A stretch of 64,000 nt of DNA from Streptomyces sp. SirexAA-E. GTDB taxonomy: Bacteria > Actinomycetota > Actinomycetes > Streptomycetales > Streptomycetaceae. Where the stretch lies: the NCBI RefSeq assembly GCF_000177195.2, contig NC_015953.1, positions 992,001-1,056,000 on the forward strand, read 5' to 3'. The position numbers and the translations under genes are program-made. Under the pieces are notes generated by a model, which was not told where the DNA came from, ran no database searches, and was given only the letters and a program-made list of their open reading frames with translations. Shown here piece by piece: positions 53,788-64,000 of this stretch. The stretch's first letter is position 1. Each line of letters starts with the position of its first letter.

Positions 53788-55017
53788 GTGAGCAGCGACC
53801 CGTGGGGCCGTGTCGACGAGACAGGCACCGTGTACGTGCGTACAGCCGACGGCGAGAAGGTCGTCGGATCGTGGCAGGCCGGTTCCCCCGAGGAGGCACT
53901 GGCCTATTTCGAGCGCAAGTACGAGGGCTTGGCGGTCGAGATCGGCCTCCTCGAACGTCGGGTGAAGACGACCGACCTGTCGGCGAAGGACGCGACGGCG
54001 GCGATCGATCACCTGCGTCAGCAGGTCGACGAGCACCACGCCGTCGGCGACCTCGCCGCGCTCGGCACGCGGCTGGACGCGCTCGTCGCGACGGTCGACT
54101 CGCGGCGCGAGGAGCGCAAGGCCCAGAAGGCGAAGCAGACCGACGAGGCCCGGCGGGCCAAGGAGGCGCTCGTCACCGAGGCGGAGGAGCTGGCGCAGAG
54201 CGAGCAGTGGCGTTCGGCGGGTGAGCGTCTGCGGGCGCTGGTCGACACGTGGAAGGGGCTGCCGCGGCTGGACCGCAAGTCGGACGACGAGCTGTGGCAC
54301 CGCTTCTCGCACGCGCGTTCCGCCTTCTCCAAGCGCCGCAAGGCGCACTTCGCGTCGCTGGACGCCCAGCGCGAGGAGGCCCGCCAGGCGAAGGAGAAGC
54401 TGGTCGCCGAGGCGGAGTCGCTGTCCGGGTCGACGGACTGGGGTGCGACGGCCGCGCGTTACCGCGACCTGATGACCGAGTGGAAGGCCGCGGGCCGCGC
54501 CCAGCGCGAGGCCGAGGACGATCTGTGGAACCGTTTCCGCGGGGCGCAGGACGTCTTCTTCGCCGCGCGCAGCGGGGTCTTCGCGGAGCGGGACGCCGAG
54601 CAGGGCGAGAACCTCAAGCTCAAGGAGGAGCTCGCCGCCGAGGCCGAGAAGCTGGTGCCGGTGACGGATCTGAAGGCGGCCCGGGCCGCGTTCCGTTCGG
54701 TCAACGAGCGCTGGGAGGCCGTCGGCCACGTGCCGCGTGACGCCCGTCCGAAGGTCGAGGGCCGGCTGCACGCGGTGGAGCGGGCGCTCAAGGAGGCCGA
54801 GGAGGCCGAGTGGCGCCGGACGAACCCGGAGGCGCGGGCACGTGCCGAGGGTCTGACCGGTCAGCTCCAGGCCGCCGTCGACAAGCTGCGTACGCAGATC
54901 GACGCGGCGCGTGCGTCGGGCAACAACGCCCGGGCCGACAAGCTCTCCCGTGAGCTGGAGGGCCGGCAGGCACTTCTGGACCAGGCGCTGAAGGGCCTGG
55001 AGGAGTTCGGCGGCTGA
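53788..55017 (+). CDS. DUF349 coiled-coil protein
   Basis: Protein of 409 aa. Residues about 1-35 are a small beta module (WGRVDETGTVYVRTADGEK). The rest is almost entirely charged helix containing at least three DUF349-type repeats (for example LWHRFSHARSAF, LWNRFRGAQDVF, NERWEAVGHV). The family is widespread but uncharacterised in Streptomyces; a few relatives have been linked to cell-envelope or stress behaviour. GTG 53788-53790 has a strong GGAGGAGG 6 nt upstream. It is followed by a terminator. Confidence 0.9.
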   Translation: MSSDPWGRVDETGTVYVRTADGEKVVGSWQAGSPEEALAYFERKYEGLAVEIGLLERRVKTTDLSAKDATAAIDHLRQQVDEHHAVGDLAALGTRLDALVATVDSRREERKAQKAKQTDEARRAKEALVTEAEELAQSEQWRSAGERLRALVDTWKGLPRLDRKSDDELWHRFSHARSAFSKRRKAHFASLDAQREEARQAKEKLVAEAESLSGSTDWGATAARYRDLMTEWKAAGRAQREAEDDLWNRFRGAQDVFFAARSGVFAERDAEQGENLKLKEELAAEAEKLVPVTDLKAARAAFRSVNERWEAVGHVPRDARPKVEGRLHAVERALKEAEEAEWRRTNPEARARAEGLTGQLQAAVDKLRTQIDAARASGNNARADKLSRELEGRQALLDQALKGLEEFGG

Positions 55018-55034
55018 GCCGTTCCACCCTGTCG

Positions 55035-55071
55035 AAGGGGCTTCCGTACACGTCGCGTGCGGGAGCCCCTT
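55035..55071 (+). terminator. Terminator downstream of the DUF349 gene
   Basis: A 12-bp stem with one G-U pair, AAGGGGCTTCCG, and a 13-nt loop begins 18 nt after the stop and is followed by TTT. Confidence 0.75.
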
Positions 55072-55320
55072 TCGCTTGGCGCTCGTCACCCACGACGGAC
55101 GCGGCATCCCGCTCGAAGCCGTCACGACGGCGGTCGGCGTCGTGAGGGCTCTCGTCCCCGGTCGACGCGCCCCGCCCGTCGCGGCTGCGGCTCACCGGTC
55201 ACGGCACGGACCGCGAGTCGCACATCGAGGCCCCGGGCACGTCGGTCGGTCGGATCACGACCTCAAGTCCGACAGATCAGGGCCCCCTGTCCGGGCCACC
55301 GACGGCACTTCCCCGCGAAA

Positions 55321-55360
55321 GCCCGCCGGCGACGTGGCCGTGGCCTCGTCGCCGGCGGGC
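55321..55360 (-). terminator. Terminator downstream of relA
   Basis: A perfect 14-bp stem, GCCCGCCGGCGACG with its complement, and a 12-nt loop lie 16 nt beyond the relA stop. Confidence 0.85.
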
Positions 55361-55376
55361 GTACGCAATCCGGTCC

Positions 55377-58085
<2,709 letters not shown>

Positions 58086-58190
58086 GAGCGCTCCTCGTGC
58101 GGATCCGGGCTACCCGGAAAGCCCATGGTATCGATCCCCCGGCCGGTCCTCGCCCGGGGACGGTGGGACGCCGGATCACCTGACAACGCA

Positions 58191-58225
58191 GGACGGGCAC
58201 CCAGGTGTTCCCCGGGTGCCCGTCC
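58191..58225 (-). terminator. Terminator downstream of apt
   Basis: A perfect 12-bp stem (GGACGGGCACCC with its complement) and an 11-nt loop lie 49 nt after the apt stop. It separates sec-apt from relA. Confidence 0.8.
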
Positions 58226-58273
58226 TGGGCCGTCCTCACACCGTCCTGTCCGCCTCACCGGGCGGAGGGACGC

Positions 58274-58828
58274 TCAGAGCGTGATCACCGCTTCCAGCGG
58301 GGCTCCCGCCAGCGCGGAGCGGATCCGCTCGCGGCCGGACAGGAAGCCGAGCTCCATGAGCACTGACACCCCGGCGACCTGGGCGCCGGTGCGCCGGATC
58401 AGTTCCAGCGACGCCTGCGCGGTGCCGCCGGTGGCCAGGACGTCGTCGATGACCATGACCCGGTCGTCGGCGGACAGGTCCTCGGCGTGGATCTCGACCT
58501 CGGCGGTGCCGTACTCCAGCTCGTACGCCTGTCCGAGCGTCGCGCCGGGCAGCTTCCCGGCCTTGCGGACCGGTACGAAGCCGAGCCCGGCCCGTACGGC
58601 GACCGGGGCGGCCAGGATGAAGCCGCGTGCCTCCAGGCCGACGACCTTCGTGGCGCCGTGCCGGGCGCACAGCTCCACGAAGAGGTCGGTGAGCGCGCCG
58701 AAGGCGACCGGGTCCGCGAGCAGCGGGGTGATGTCCTTGAACAGCACTCCGGGCTTCGGGTAGTCCGGCACGTCCCGGATCCTGCTGAGGAGCAGCTCCC
58801 GGGTCGCCTCGCTGGTGGCGGTGTTCAT
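58274..58828 (-). CDS. apt: Adenine phosphoribosyltransferase
   Basis: Purine salvage enzyme of 184 aa converting adenine and PRPP to AMP. The PRPP loop is VMVIDDVLATGGTAQA; the N-terminal DVPDYPKPGVLFKDITPLL is characteristic of APRT. The ATG start overlaps the secF stop by 4 nt (ATGA). Placement between secF and relA is the common high-GC actinobacterial order. Confidence 0.96.
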   Translation of the reverse strand: MNTATSEATRELLLSRIRDVPDYPKPGVLFKDITPLLADPVAFGALTDLFVELCARHGATKVVGLEARGFILAAPVAVRAGLGFVPVRKAGKLPGATLGQAYELEYGTAEVEIHAEDLSADDRVMVIDDVLATGGTAQASLELIRRTGAQVAGVSVLMELGFLSGRERIRSALAGAPLEAVITL

Positions 58829-59931
58829 CGGCGGTTCCCCGGCGTCCGGCCGTGGCCACGGGGACGGCCGCGCTGCCCGACGACGGCTCCCGCGGTCTCG
58901 GGGCCCTCGTCAAGGTCCCGCGCGTCGTCCTGCTCGTCCTCGGCGCTCTCGCCCTTGGCCGCGGCGGCGGCCCGCTTGGCGAGGATCCGCTTCTTCAGCG
59001 CCTTCATCTGCGGTTCGCGTTCCTTGAGGTCGGCGACCAGCGGGGTGGCGATGAAGATCGAGGAGTACGCACCGGCGGCGAGGCCGACGAAGAGCGACAG
59101 CGAGATGTCGTTCAGCATGCCCGCGCCGAGCACACCGCCCCCGATGAACAGCAGGCCGGCGACCGGCAGCAGCGCCACGACGGTGGTGTTGATGGAGCGC
59201 ACCAGCGTGCCGTTGATGGACCGGTTGGCGATCTCGCTGTAGGTCCAGCGGGTCTGCTTGGTGATCGAGACCGTGCTCTCCTTGAGACTGTCGAAGACCA
59301 CGACCGTGTCGTACAGGGAGTAACCGAGGATCGTCAGCAGACCGATGACGGTGCCCGGGGTGACCTCGAAGCCGACGAGCGCGTAGACGCCGACGGTGAT
59401 GGTGATGTCGTGGATCAGCGCGACGAGGGCCGCGATGGCCATGCGCCACTCGAAGGCGATCGCCAGGTAGACGACGACGAGGACCATGAAGATGCCGAGG
59501 CCGGTCCAGGCCTTGTTGGCGATCTGCTCACCCCAGCTGGGGCCGACCAGGTCCGCGTTGATCTTCGACTCGGGGATGCCCAGGTCGTCGGAGAGCTGCG
59601 TCTTGACCTCGTTGGCCTTGGCCGTGTCGACCTCGGTGATCTGGATGCGCAGGTTGCCGTCGCCCAGCTCCTGGACGATCGCCTCGTGGCCGGAGGCCTC
59701 GACCGCGCTCTCGTGTGCCTGGGAGACGGAGACCTTGGGCTTCTCGTCGGTCGTGAAGACCGCGCCGCCCTTGAACTCGATGCCCATGTTGAGGCCGCTG
59801 ACCGCCAGGCCGACGATGGCCGTGATGGTGATCAGGATCGAGACGCCGTACCAGATCTTGCGCTTGCCGATGAAGTCGTATCCGACCTCACCGCGGTAGA
59901 GCCGGGCGCCGAGATTGCCGAGTCGCGACAT
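58825..59931 (-). CDS. secF: Protein translocase subunit SecF
   Basis: Membrane protein of 368 aa with six predicted helices. After the first helix comes an external loop with GIEFKGGAVFTTD. The conserved VGFEVTPGTVIGLLTILGYSLYDTVVVFD segment lies in the middle, and RSINTTVVALLPVAGLLFIG near the end. It works with SecD to complete protein export using the proton gradient. ATG 59929-59931 starts MSRLGNLGARLYRGEVGYDF, one nucleotide after the secD stop. Confidence 0.96.
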   Translation of the reverse strand: MSRLGNLGARLYRGEVGYDFIGKRKIWYGVSILITITAIVGLAVSGLNMGIEFKGGAVFTTDEKPKVSVSQAHESAVEASGHEAIVQELGDGNLRIQITEVDTAKANEVKTQLSDDLGIPESKINADLVGPSWGEQIANKAWTGLGIFMVLVVVYLAIAFEWRMAIAALVALIHDITITVGVYALVGFEVTPGTVIGLLTILGYSLYDTVVVFDSLKESTVSITKQTRWTYSEIANRSINGTLVRSINTTVVALLPVAGLLFIGGGVLGAGMLNDISLSLFVGLAAGAYSSIFIATPLVADLKEREPQMKALKKRILAKRAAAAAKGESAEDEQDDARDLDEGPETAGAVVGQRGRPRGHGRTPGNRR

Positions 59932-59932
59932 C

Positions 59933-61684
59933 TCACGCCTCCTTCGGGTGGTCGATGGGGGCGTTGACACGGCGCGAGCGACGCAGCGGCGGCTTGGCAC
60001 CGAGCCGCTTCGGGTCCAGACCGGACCAGGGGTGACCGCTCGAGAAGAACTTCGTGCCGCCCATCATCGTCAGGACGGGCTTGGTGAACAGGAACACCAC
60101 GACGACGTCGAGCAGCGTGGTCAGGCCGAGCGTGAAAGCGAAGCCCTGGACCTTGCCGACGGTGACCAGGAAGAGCACCGCGGCGGCGAGGAACGACACG
60201 AAGTCGGAGACCAGGATCGTGCGGCGGGCACGCGGCCAGCCCCGCTCGATCGCCGGGCGCAGCGTGCGGCCCTCGCGGATCTCGTCCCGTACACGTTCGA
60301 AGTACACGATGAAGGAGTCCGCGGTGATACCGATCGCCACGATCGCTCCGCAGACCGCGGGCAGGTTCAGGGCGAAGCCGATAGCCGGGCCGAGCAGCGC
60401 CATGATCGTGTAGGACAGCACACCGGAGGCGGCGAGGCTGAGCAGCGCGATGAGCGCCAGACCGCGGTAGTAGGCCACCAGGTAGATCACGACGAGGGCC
60501 AGGCCGATGGCGCCGGCGATGAGACCGGCCTTCAGCTGGTCGCCACCGAGGGCGGCGCTGACGGTGGTGACGCTCTGCTCCTGGAAGGAGAGCGGCAGCG
60601 CCCCGTACGAGAGCACGTTGGCCAGGTCCTCGGCGGACTGCTGGTTGAAGCTGCCGGAGATCTCGGCGCTGCCGCTGAGGGTCTCGTTCACCTGGGGGGC
60701 GGAGACGACCTCGCCGTCCAGGGAGATGGCGAACTGGTTCTGCGGGGACTGCTGGGCGGACAGCTTCTTGGTGATCGCCTGGAACTTCTTGGAGCCCTTG
60801 CTGGTGAACTCCATGGAGACGAGCCAGATGCCGCGCTGCTGGTCGAACTGCGCCTTGGCGTCGTCGACGTCCGTGCCGGACACCTCGGACGGGCCGAGGA
60901 GGTACTTGGCGTCACCCTCGGAGCTGCACGCGACCGTGGGGTCCTCGGGCTTGACGCCGTCACCGGCGGTCGCGCGGGCGGCCGCGTCGGAGCAGTCGAG
61001 CTCCGTGAACTTCTTCTCCAGCGCCGCGGTCGCCGCGTCGGGGGTCTCCGTCGCCGCGGGGGTGTCGGCCGCCTCGTCGGAGGCGCCGGGGGTCGGGGTG
61101 GCGTCCGCCTTCAGCGCGCCGGTGACCGCACGGCCCTGGGTGGTGGAGCTCGGCGAGGGCGTGGTCTCGGAGCCGGAGGCCGTCTCGTCGGCGCTCTTCT
61201 CCGCGCTGGGCGTCGCGGTCGGCTTGTCGGAGCCGGTCGCCGAAGGGCTCTCGGACCCGGCGGGCGTCGGCGCCCCGTCGGCCACCGTGAGCACGGGCCG
61301 GAAGTACAGCTGGGCCGTCGTGCCGACCTGCTCCTGGGCCTGTTTGGAGTTCGTCCCCTTGGGGATGTTGACGATGATGTTGCGATCGCCCTGGGTCTGA
61401 ACCTCCGCCTCGGAGACGCCGAGACCGTTGACACGGCGTTCGATGATGCTGACCGCGGTGTCCATGTTGGTCTTGTTGATGGCGTTCGGCTTACCGGGCT
61501 GGTTCTTGGCCTGGAGCGTGATCGAGGTCCCGCCCGCCAGGTCGATACCAAGCCGAGGCGTGGTGTGGCCCGACAAGAACATCCCGCCGGTGAGCGCGAC
61601 CATGGCGATCAGGATCAGAGCCAGGGCACGCCCCGGCCTGCTCTGACCGCCGGCGCGCCCTTTGCCCTTCTTCGGTGCTGCCAC
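59933..61684 (-). CDS. secD: Protein translocase subunit SecD
   Basis: Membrane protein of 583 aa. The first helix is ALALILIAMVALTGGMFL; the external P1 domain starts GIDLAGGTSITL. A C-terminal six-helix bundle includes NLPAVCGAIVAIGITADSFIVYFERVRDE. The P1 domain is enlarged by about 85 Ala/Ser/Thr/Pro-rich residues (about 145-235) that look like a flexible insertion. GTG 61682-61684 is used. It is co-transcribed with secF. Confidence 0.95.
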   Translation of the reverse strand: MAAPKKGKGRAGGQSRPGRALALILIAMVALTGGMFLSGHTTPRLGIDLAGGTSITLQAKNQPGKPNAINKTNMDTAVSIIERRVNGLGVSEAEVQTQGDRNIIVNIPKGTNSKQAQEQVGTTAQLYFRPVLTVADGAPTPAGSESPSATGSDKPTATPSAEKSADETASGSETTPSPSSTTQGRAVTGALKADATPTPGASDEAADTPAATETPDAATAALEKKFTELDCSDAAARATAGDGVKPEDPTVACSSEGDAKYLLGPSEVSGTDVDDAKAQFDQQRGIWLVSMEFTSKGSKKFQAITKKLSAQQSPQNQFAISLDGEVVSAPQVNETLSGSAEISGSFNQQSAEDLANVLSYGALPLSFQEQSVTTVSAALGGDQLKAGLIAGAIGLALVVIYLVAYYRGLALIALLSLAASGVLSYTIMALLGPAIGFALNLPAVCGAIVAIGITADSFIVYFERVRDEIREGRTLRPAIERGWPRARRTILVSDFVSFLAAAVLFLVTVGKVQGFAFTLGLTTLLDVVVVFLFTKPVLTMMGGTKFFSSGHPWSGLDPKRLGAKPPLRRSRRVNAPIDHPKEA

Positions 61685-61785
61685 CTTCTCGTTTCTCCCT
61701 GTCCAACCGCCCCGCGCCGGGTACGCGCCCGAGCGGCCATGAAGTGGTGTGGGGACCCCGCCCCGCAGAAGACCTCACGGCCCGC

Positions 61786-61819
61786 GGGACGCCGGACACC
61801 TGTGGGTGCCCGGCGTCCC
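61786..61819 (-). terminator. Hairpin between yajC and secD
   Basis: A 15-bp stem with one A-C mismatch and a TGTG loop lies 12 nt after the yajC stop. It may partly end transcription and so set yajC above secDF, or stabilise the mRNA. Confidence 0.65.
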
Positions 61820-61831
61820 TGGATCGTGGAA

Positions 61832-62305
61832 CTACTTGGCGTCGCTCTCGCCGTCGGCCTTGGCGTCCTTGGCCTCGACCTCCTTCGGAGCGACGTCCTC
61901 CTCGGCCTTCTTGCCCAGGTCGATCTTCGCGTCGTCCGCGTCGTCGGCCGTGTCGTCCGCCTGCCCGGAGGTGAGCGAGGAGGCGTCGTCGGGCACGACC
62001 GTGCCCTCGACGCCCAGGTCGTCGTCACCGTGGACGATGCGGTTGTACTCCGCGTCGTCGAGCACCGCGCCGATGGCGTTCTTCGCGTAGACGGCGTGGA
62101 CGCCGGGCGCCACCTCGAGGAGGACCGTGTCGTGCTGGATCTCCTTGACGGTGGCGTACATGCCTCCGATCGTGCGGACGCCGGTGCCGGGCTGCATGTC
62201 GTCGCGCATCTGCGCAGCCGCCTGCTGCTTCTTCTTGGCGGACCGGGTCATCAGGAACATGGCCCCGATGAGCACGATGAAGGGGAGGAGGGTCACGATA
62301 CTCAC
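61832..62305 (-). CDS. yajC: Preprotein translocase subunit YajC
   Basis: Single-span membrane protein of 157 aa. The helix is VTLLPFIVLIGAMFLMT near residues 3-20, followed by RSAKKKQQAAAQMRDDMQPGTGVRTIGGMYATV, the YajC signature. The final 55 residues are very acidic (Asp/Glu/Ala), longer than in E. coli. GTG 62303-62305 has AAGGAAG 9 nt upstream; the earlier in-frame codon at 62326 would overlap that ribosome site. Confidence 0.93.
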   Translation of the reverse strand: MSIVTLLPFIVLIGAMFLMTRSAKKKQQAAAQMRDDMQPGTGVRTIGGMYATVKEIQHDTVLLEVAPGVHAVYAKNAIGAVLDDAEYNRIVHGDDDLGVEGTVVPDDASSLTSGQADDTADDADDAKIDLGKKAEEDVAPKEVEAKDAKADGESDAK

Positions 62306-62473
62306 GGGACGGTACTTCCTTCGCACGACCGCGCTGGAATGCGGCCTGGACTACGGGGGTGGGTACACCGGCCCTCTGTACGGGCGGCATCGGCGGAGTC
62401 TAAGCGAGTCCGCATCATTGGAACAACGCCCAGCATGACACCCTGGTTCCCCTTCGGGAAAACCTGTGACGCA

Positions 62474-63559
62474 TCACGCCCCGAACAGGCCCTGTTGTCC
62501 CTTTGCGGCGTGCTGCGGCGGTACGAGCCCCAGGTGGGCCCAGGCGGCGGGGGTGGCGACCCGGCCGCGCGGCGTCCTGGCCAGCAGGCCTTCCCGTACG
62601 AGGAAGGGCTCGGCGACCTCCTCGACCGTCTCGCGCTCCTCCCCCACCGCGACCGCGAGGGTGGACAGGCCGACGGGGCCGCCGCCGAAGAGCTTCAGCA
62701 GGGCTTCGAGCACCCCCCGGTCCAGCCGGTCCAGGCCCCGTTCGTCGACCTCGTAGACCCGCAGGGCGGCGGCCGCGATCTCCCGGTCGATCCGGCCCTC
62801 GGCCTTGACCTGGGCGTAGTCGCGGACGCGGCGCAGCAGCCGGTTGGCGATGCGGGGCGTGCCGCGGGAGCGTCCGGCGATCTCGGCGGCGCCGTCGGTG
62901 TCTATGGCCACGTCGAGGAGGCCGGCCGAGCGATGGACCACCCGTTCCAGTTCGGTGGGGGCGTAGAACTCCATGTGGGCGGTGAAACCGAACCGGTCGC
63001 GCAGCGGGGGCGGCAGCAGTCCGGCCCTGGTGGTGGCGCCGACGAGGGTGAACGGCGGGAGTTCCAGCGGGATGGCGGTCGCGCCGGGGCCCTTGCCGAC
63101 GATGACGTCGACCCGGAAGTCCTCCATCGCCATGTAGAGCATCTCCTCGGCGGGCCGGGACATGCGGTGGATCTCGTCCAGGAAGAGCACCTCGCCCTCC
63201 TGGAGGGAGGAGAGGATCGCCGCGAGGTCTCCGGCGTGCTGGATGGCGGGGCCGGAGGTGATCCTGATCGGGGCGTTCATCTCGGCGGCGATGATCATGG
63301 AGAGGGTGGTCTTGCCGAGGCCGGGGGCGCCGGAGAGCAGGACGTGGTCGGCGGTGGCGCCGCGGGCCAGGGCGGCCTTGAGGACCAGGTCGAGCTGTTC
63401 GCGGACCTTCTCCTGGCCGATGAATTCGCCCAGGTCCTTCGGGCGCAGGGCGGCCTCGACCGCGGTGTCCTCGCCGTCGGCCCCACCGTCGACCAGGCGG
63501 TCGTGGAACCGCTCGTCGGTCAGCTCGCCGGTGTCGGGCCCGGTCTCGTCCCAGTTCAT
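62474..63559 (-). CDS. ruvB: Holliday junction branch-migration helicase RuvB
   Basis: AAA+ motor of 361 aa. Walker [10 protein letters not shown] is at residues 77-85, Walker [11 protein letters not shown] follows, sensor 1 is in [11 protein letters not shown], and the arginine finger region is LRDRFG. A winged-helix C-terminal domain ends the protein. An acidic N-terminus of 30 residues precedes the core. It works with RuvA and is next to it, 95 nt downstream. Confidence 0.97.
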   Translation of the reverse strand: MNWDETGPDTGELTDERFHDRLVDGGADGEDTAVEAALRPKDLGEFIGQEKVREQLDLVLKAALARGATADHVLLSGAPGLGKTTLSMIIAAEMNAPIRITSGPAIQHAGDLAAILSSLQEGEVLFLDEIHRMSRPAEEMLYMAMEDFRVDVIVGKGPGATAIPLELPPFTLVGATTRAGLLPPPLRDRFGFTAHMEFYAPTELERVVHRSAGLLDVAIDTDGAAEIAGRSRGTPRIANRLLRRVRDYAQVKAEGRIDREIAAAALRVYEVDERGLDRLDRGVLEALLKLFGGGPVGLSTLAVAVGEERETVEEVAEPFLVREGLLARTPRGRVATPAAWAHLGLVPPQHAAKGQQGLFGA

Positions 63560-63654
63560 CTCGTGTCCCGCCTCGGGTGTTTCGGTGCCCGGCCGTGCGG
63601 TGTCCCGGCCGGCGTACGGGGCTTCGGGCCCCTGGATCAGCGTGCGCGGTCGGG

Positions 63655-64000
63655 TCAGCGTGCCCGGTTGAGGCTCTGCAGTGCGGCGCGCAGCAGCTGC
63701 GGCACGGGCGGCTGTGCGCCGTCGGCGACGGCCGCCTCGGCCTGCGGTGTCACCGCGGACACCGCCTCGTCGGCCTCGCGGGTGGCGTAGCCGAGGCCGA
63801 TCAGGGCGGCTTGCAGCTGGTCGCGCCAGGAGGAGCTGACGGCCGTGCCGATGCCCTGCTGACCGATGTGCGCGCCGACCGGCTCGCCGAGCCGGTCCTT
63901 GAGTTCCAGGAGGAGCTTCTGGGCGCCCTTCTTGCCGATGCCCGACACGGCGGTGAGCGCCTTCTCGTCGCCCGTGGCGACGGCGATCCGCAGGGCGTCG
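63655..64000 (-). CDS. ruvA: Holliday junction protein RuvA (5' part beyond window)
   Basis: The C-terminal 114 codons are visible; the start lies beyond the window edge. [36 protein letters not shown] is the second helix-hairpin-helix region that binds junction DNA. The last 50 residues form the RuvB-contacting domain III ([20 protein letters not shown]). It is upstream of ruvB on the minus strand. Confidence 0.95.
   Translation of the reverse strand, partial: DALRIAVATGDEKALTAVSGIGKKGAQKLLLELKDRLGEPVGAHIGQQGIGTAVSSSWRDQLQAALIGLGYATREADEAVSAVTPQAEAAVADGAQPPVPQLLRAALQSLNRAR

Larger units (their letters stand above)
55018..55376. other. Intergenic region between the DUF349 gene and relA
   Basis: 359 nt without a supported gene. 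It holds the two converging terminators described separately. The 250 nt between them have short open frames in several phases but none with a ribosome site or recognisable content. It might be worn-down coding DNA; I see nothing definite. Confidence 0.6.

Noticed and set aside
53690..53790. Cyclic-di-AMP (ydaO-type) or other known riboswitch before the DUF349 gene
   Set aside because: The hairpins lack the long conserved blocks of that class. It is kept only as an unexplained structured leader.
55072..55320. Possible small or decayed gene between the two terminators
   Set aside because: Open frames exist in both strands but none has a start with ribosome site or any recognisable similarity.
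59915..63790. Plus-strand open frame of about 1290 codons across secD, yajC and ruvB
   Set aside because: It spans several recognised minus-strand genes and intergenic terminators, and has low-complexity translation without motifs.

Overview
This window is a high-GC actinobacterial chromosome segment, almost certainly Streptomyces. The third codon positions are strongly G/C. GTG starts are frequent and two TTG starts are present. The gene set includes bldD, sIHF, an actinobacterial guaB1, a PriA without helicase motifs and a RelA/SpoT homologue, in the gene order of the Streptomyces core chromosome as I know it. I see no rRNA, tRNA, CRISPR array, insertion sequence or prophage. Most of the window is conserved housekeeping DNA, with a few accessory or decayed patches near the left end.

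Layout. 1-5.2 kb is an amino-acid catabolism patch: the 3' end of an unidentified gene, a davA-davB pair (5-aminovaleramide amidohydrolase and lysine 2-monooxygenase), a decayed DUF1330 gene, an Lrp-type regulator and an aldehyde dehydrogenase. 5.4-8.2 kb holds guaB1 (GMP reductase type) and an orphan class I terpene synthase. 8.2-12.6 kb is a minus-strand run fmt-rsmB-rpe-sorC. 12.9-20 kb holds a small HTH-like protein, then priA, metK, coaBC, rpoZ, gmk and sIHF on the minus strand. 20.2-30.2 kb is the full pyrimidine operon pyrR-pyrB-pyrC-(membrane protein)-carA-carB-pyrD-pyrF, tightly packed with 4-nt overlaps. bldD diverges from pyrR.

31-44.4 kb, all minus strand, contains DUF948, DUF6167, alaS, ruvX, mltG and aroE, then aroC, a continuous aroK-aroB reading frame and aroQ, then a P-loop protein, an M24 peptidase-like protein, efp and nusB. 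44.5-48.3 kb has a plus-strand STAND ATPase, rpsD on the minus strand, and a divergent DUF2470 gene behind a near-consensus iron box. 48.3-52.7 kb contains rarA, a VKOR-family protein, hisS and a metallo-beta-lactamase-fold hydrolase (minus). 52.8-55 kb contains a membrane-anchored cyclophilin and a DUF349 coiled-coil protein (plus). 55.4-64 kb is ruvA(partial)-ruvB-yajC-secD-secF-apt-relA (minus).

Functional logic. The pyr operon makes UMP from bicarbonate, glutamine and aspartate, and a PyrR-type RNA element sits next to the pyrR ribosome binding site. The aro block supplies four consecutive steps from DAHP to shikimate 3-phosphate plus chorismate synthase. bldD carries its own BldD-box promoter and the c-di-GMP-binding signature. 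The most notable observations are the davAB lysine monooxygenase route with a candidate phased operator array, the aroKB fusion with a retained internal start, the PyrR RNA element, an M24 protein with altered metal ligands, an apparently leaderless STAND ATPase lacking an output domain, the iron-box DUF2470 gene, and a structured leader before the DUF349 gene. I found no convincing completely new multi-gene system.
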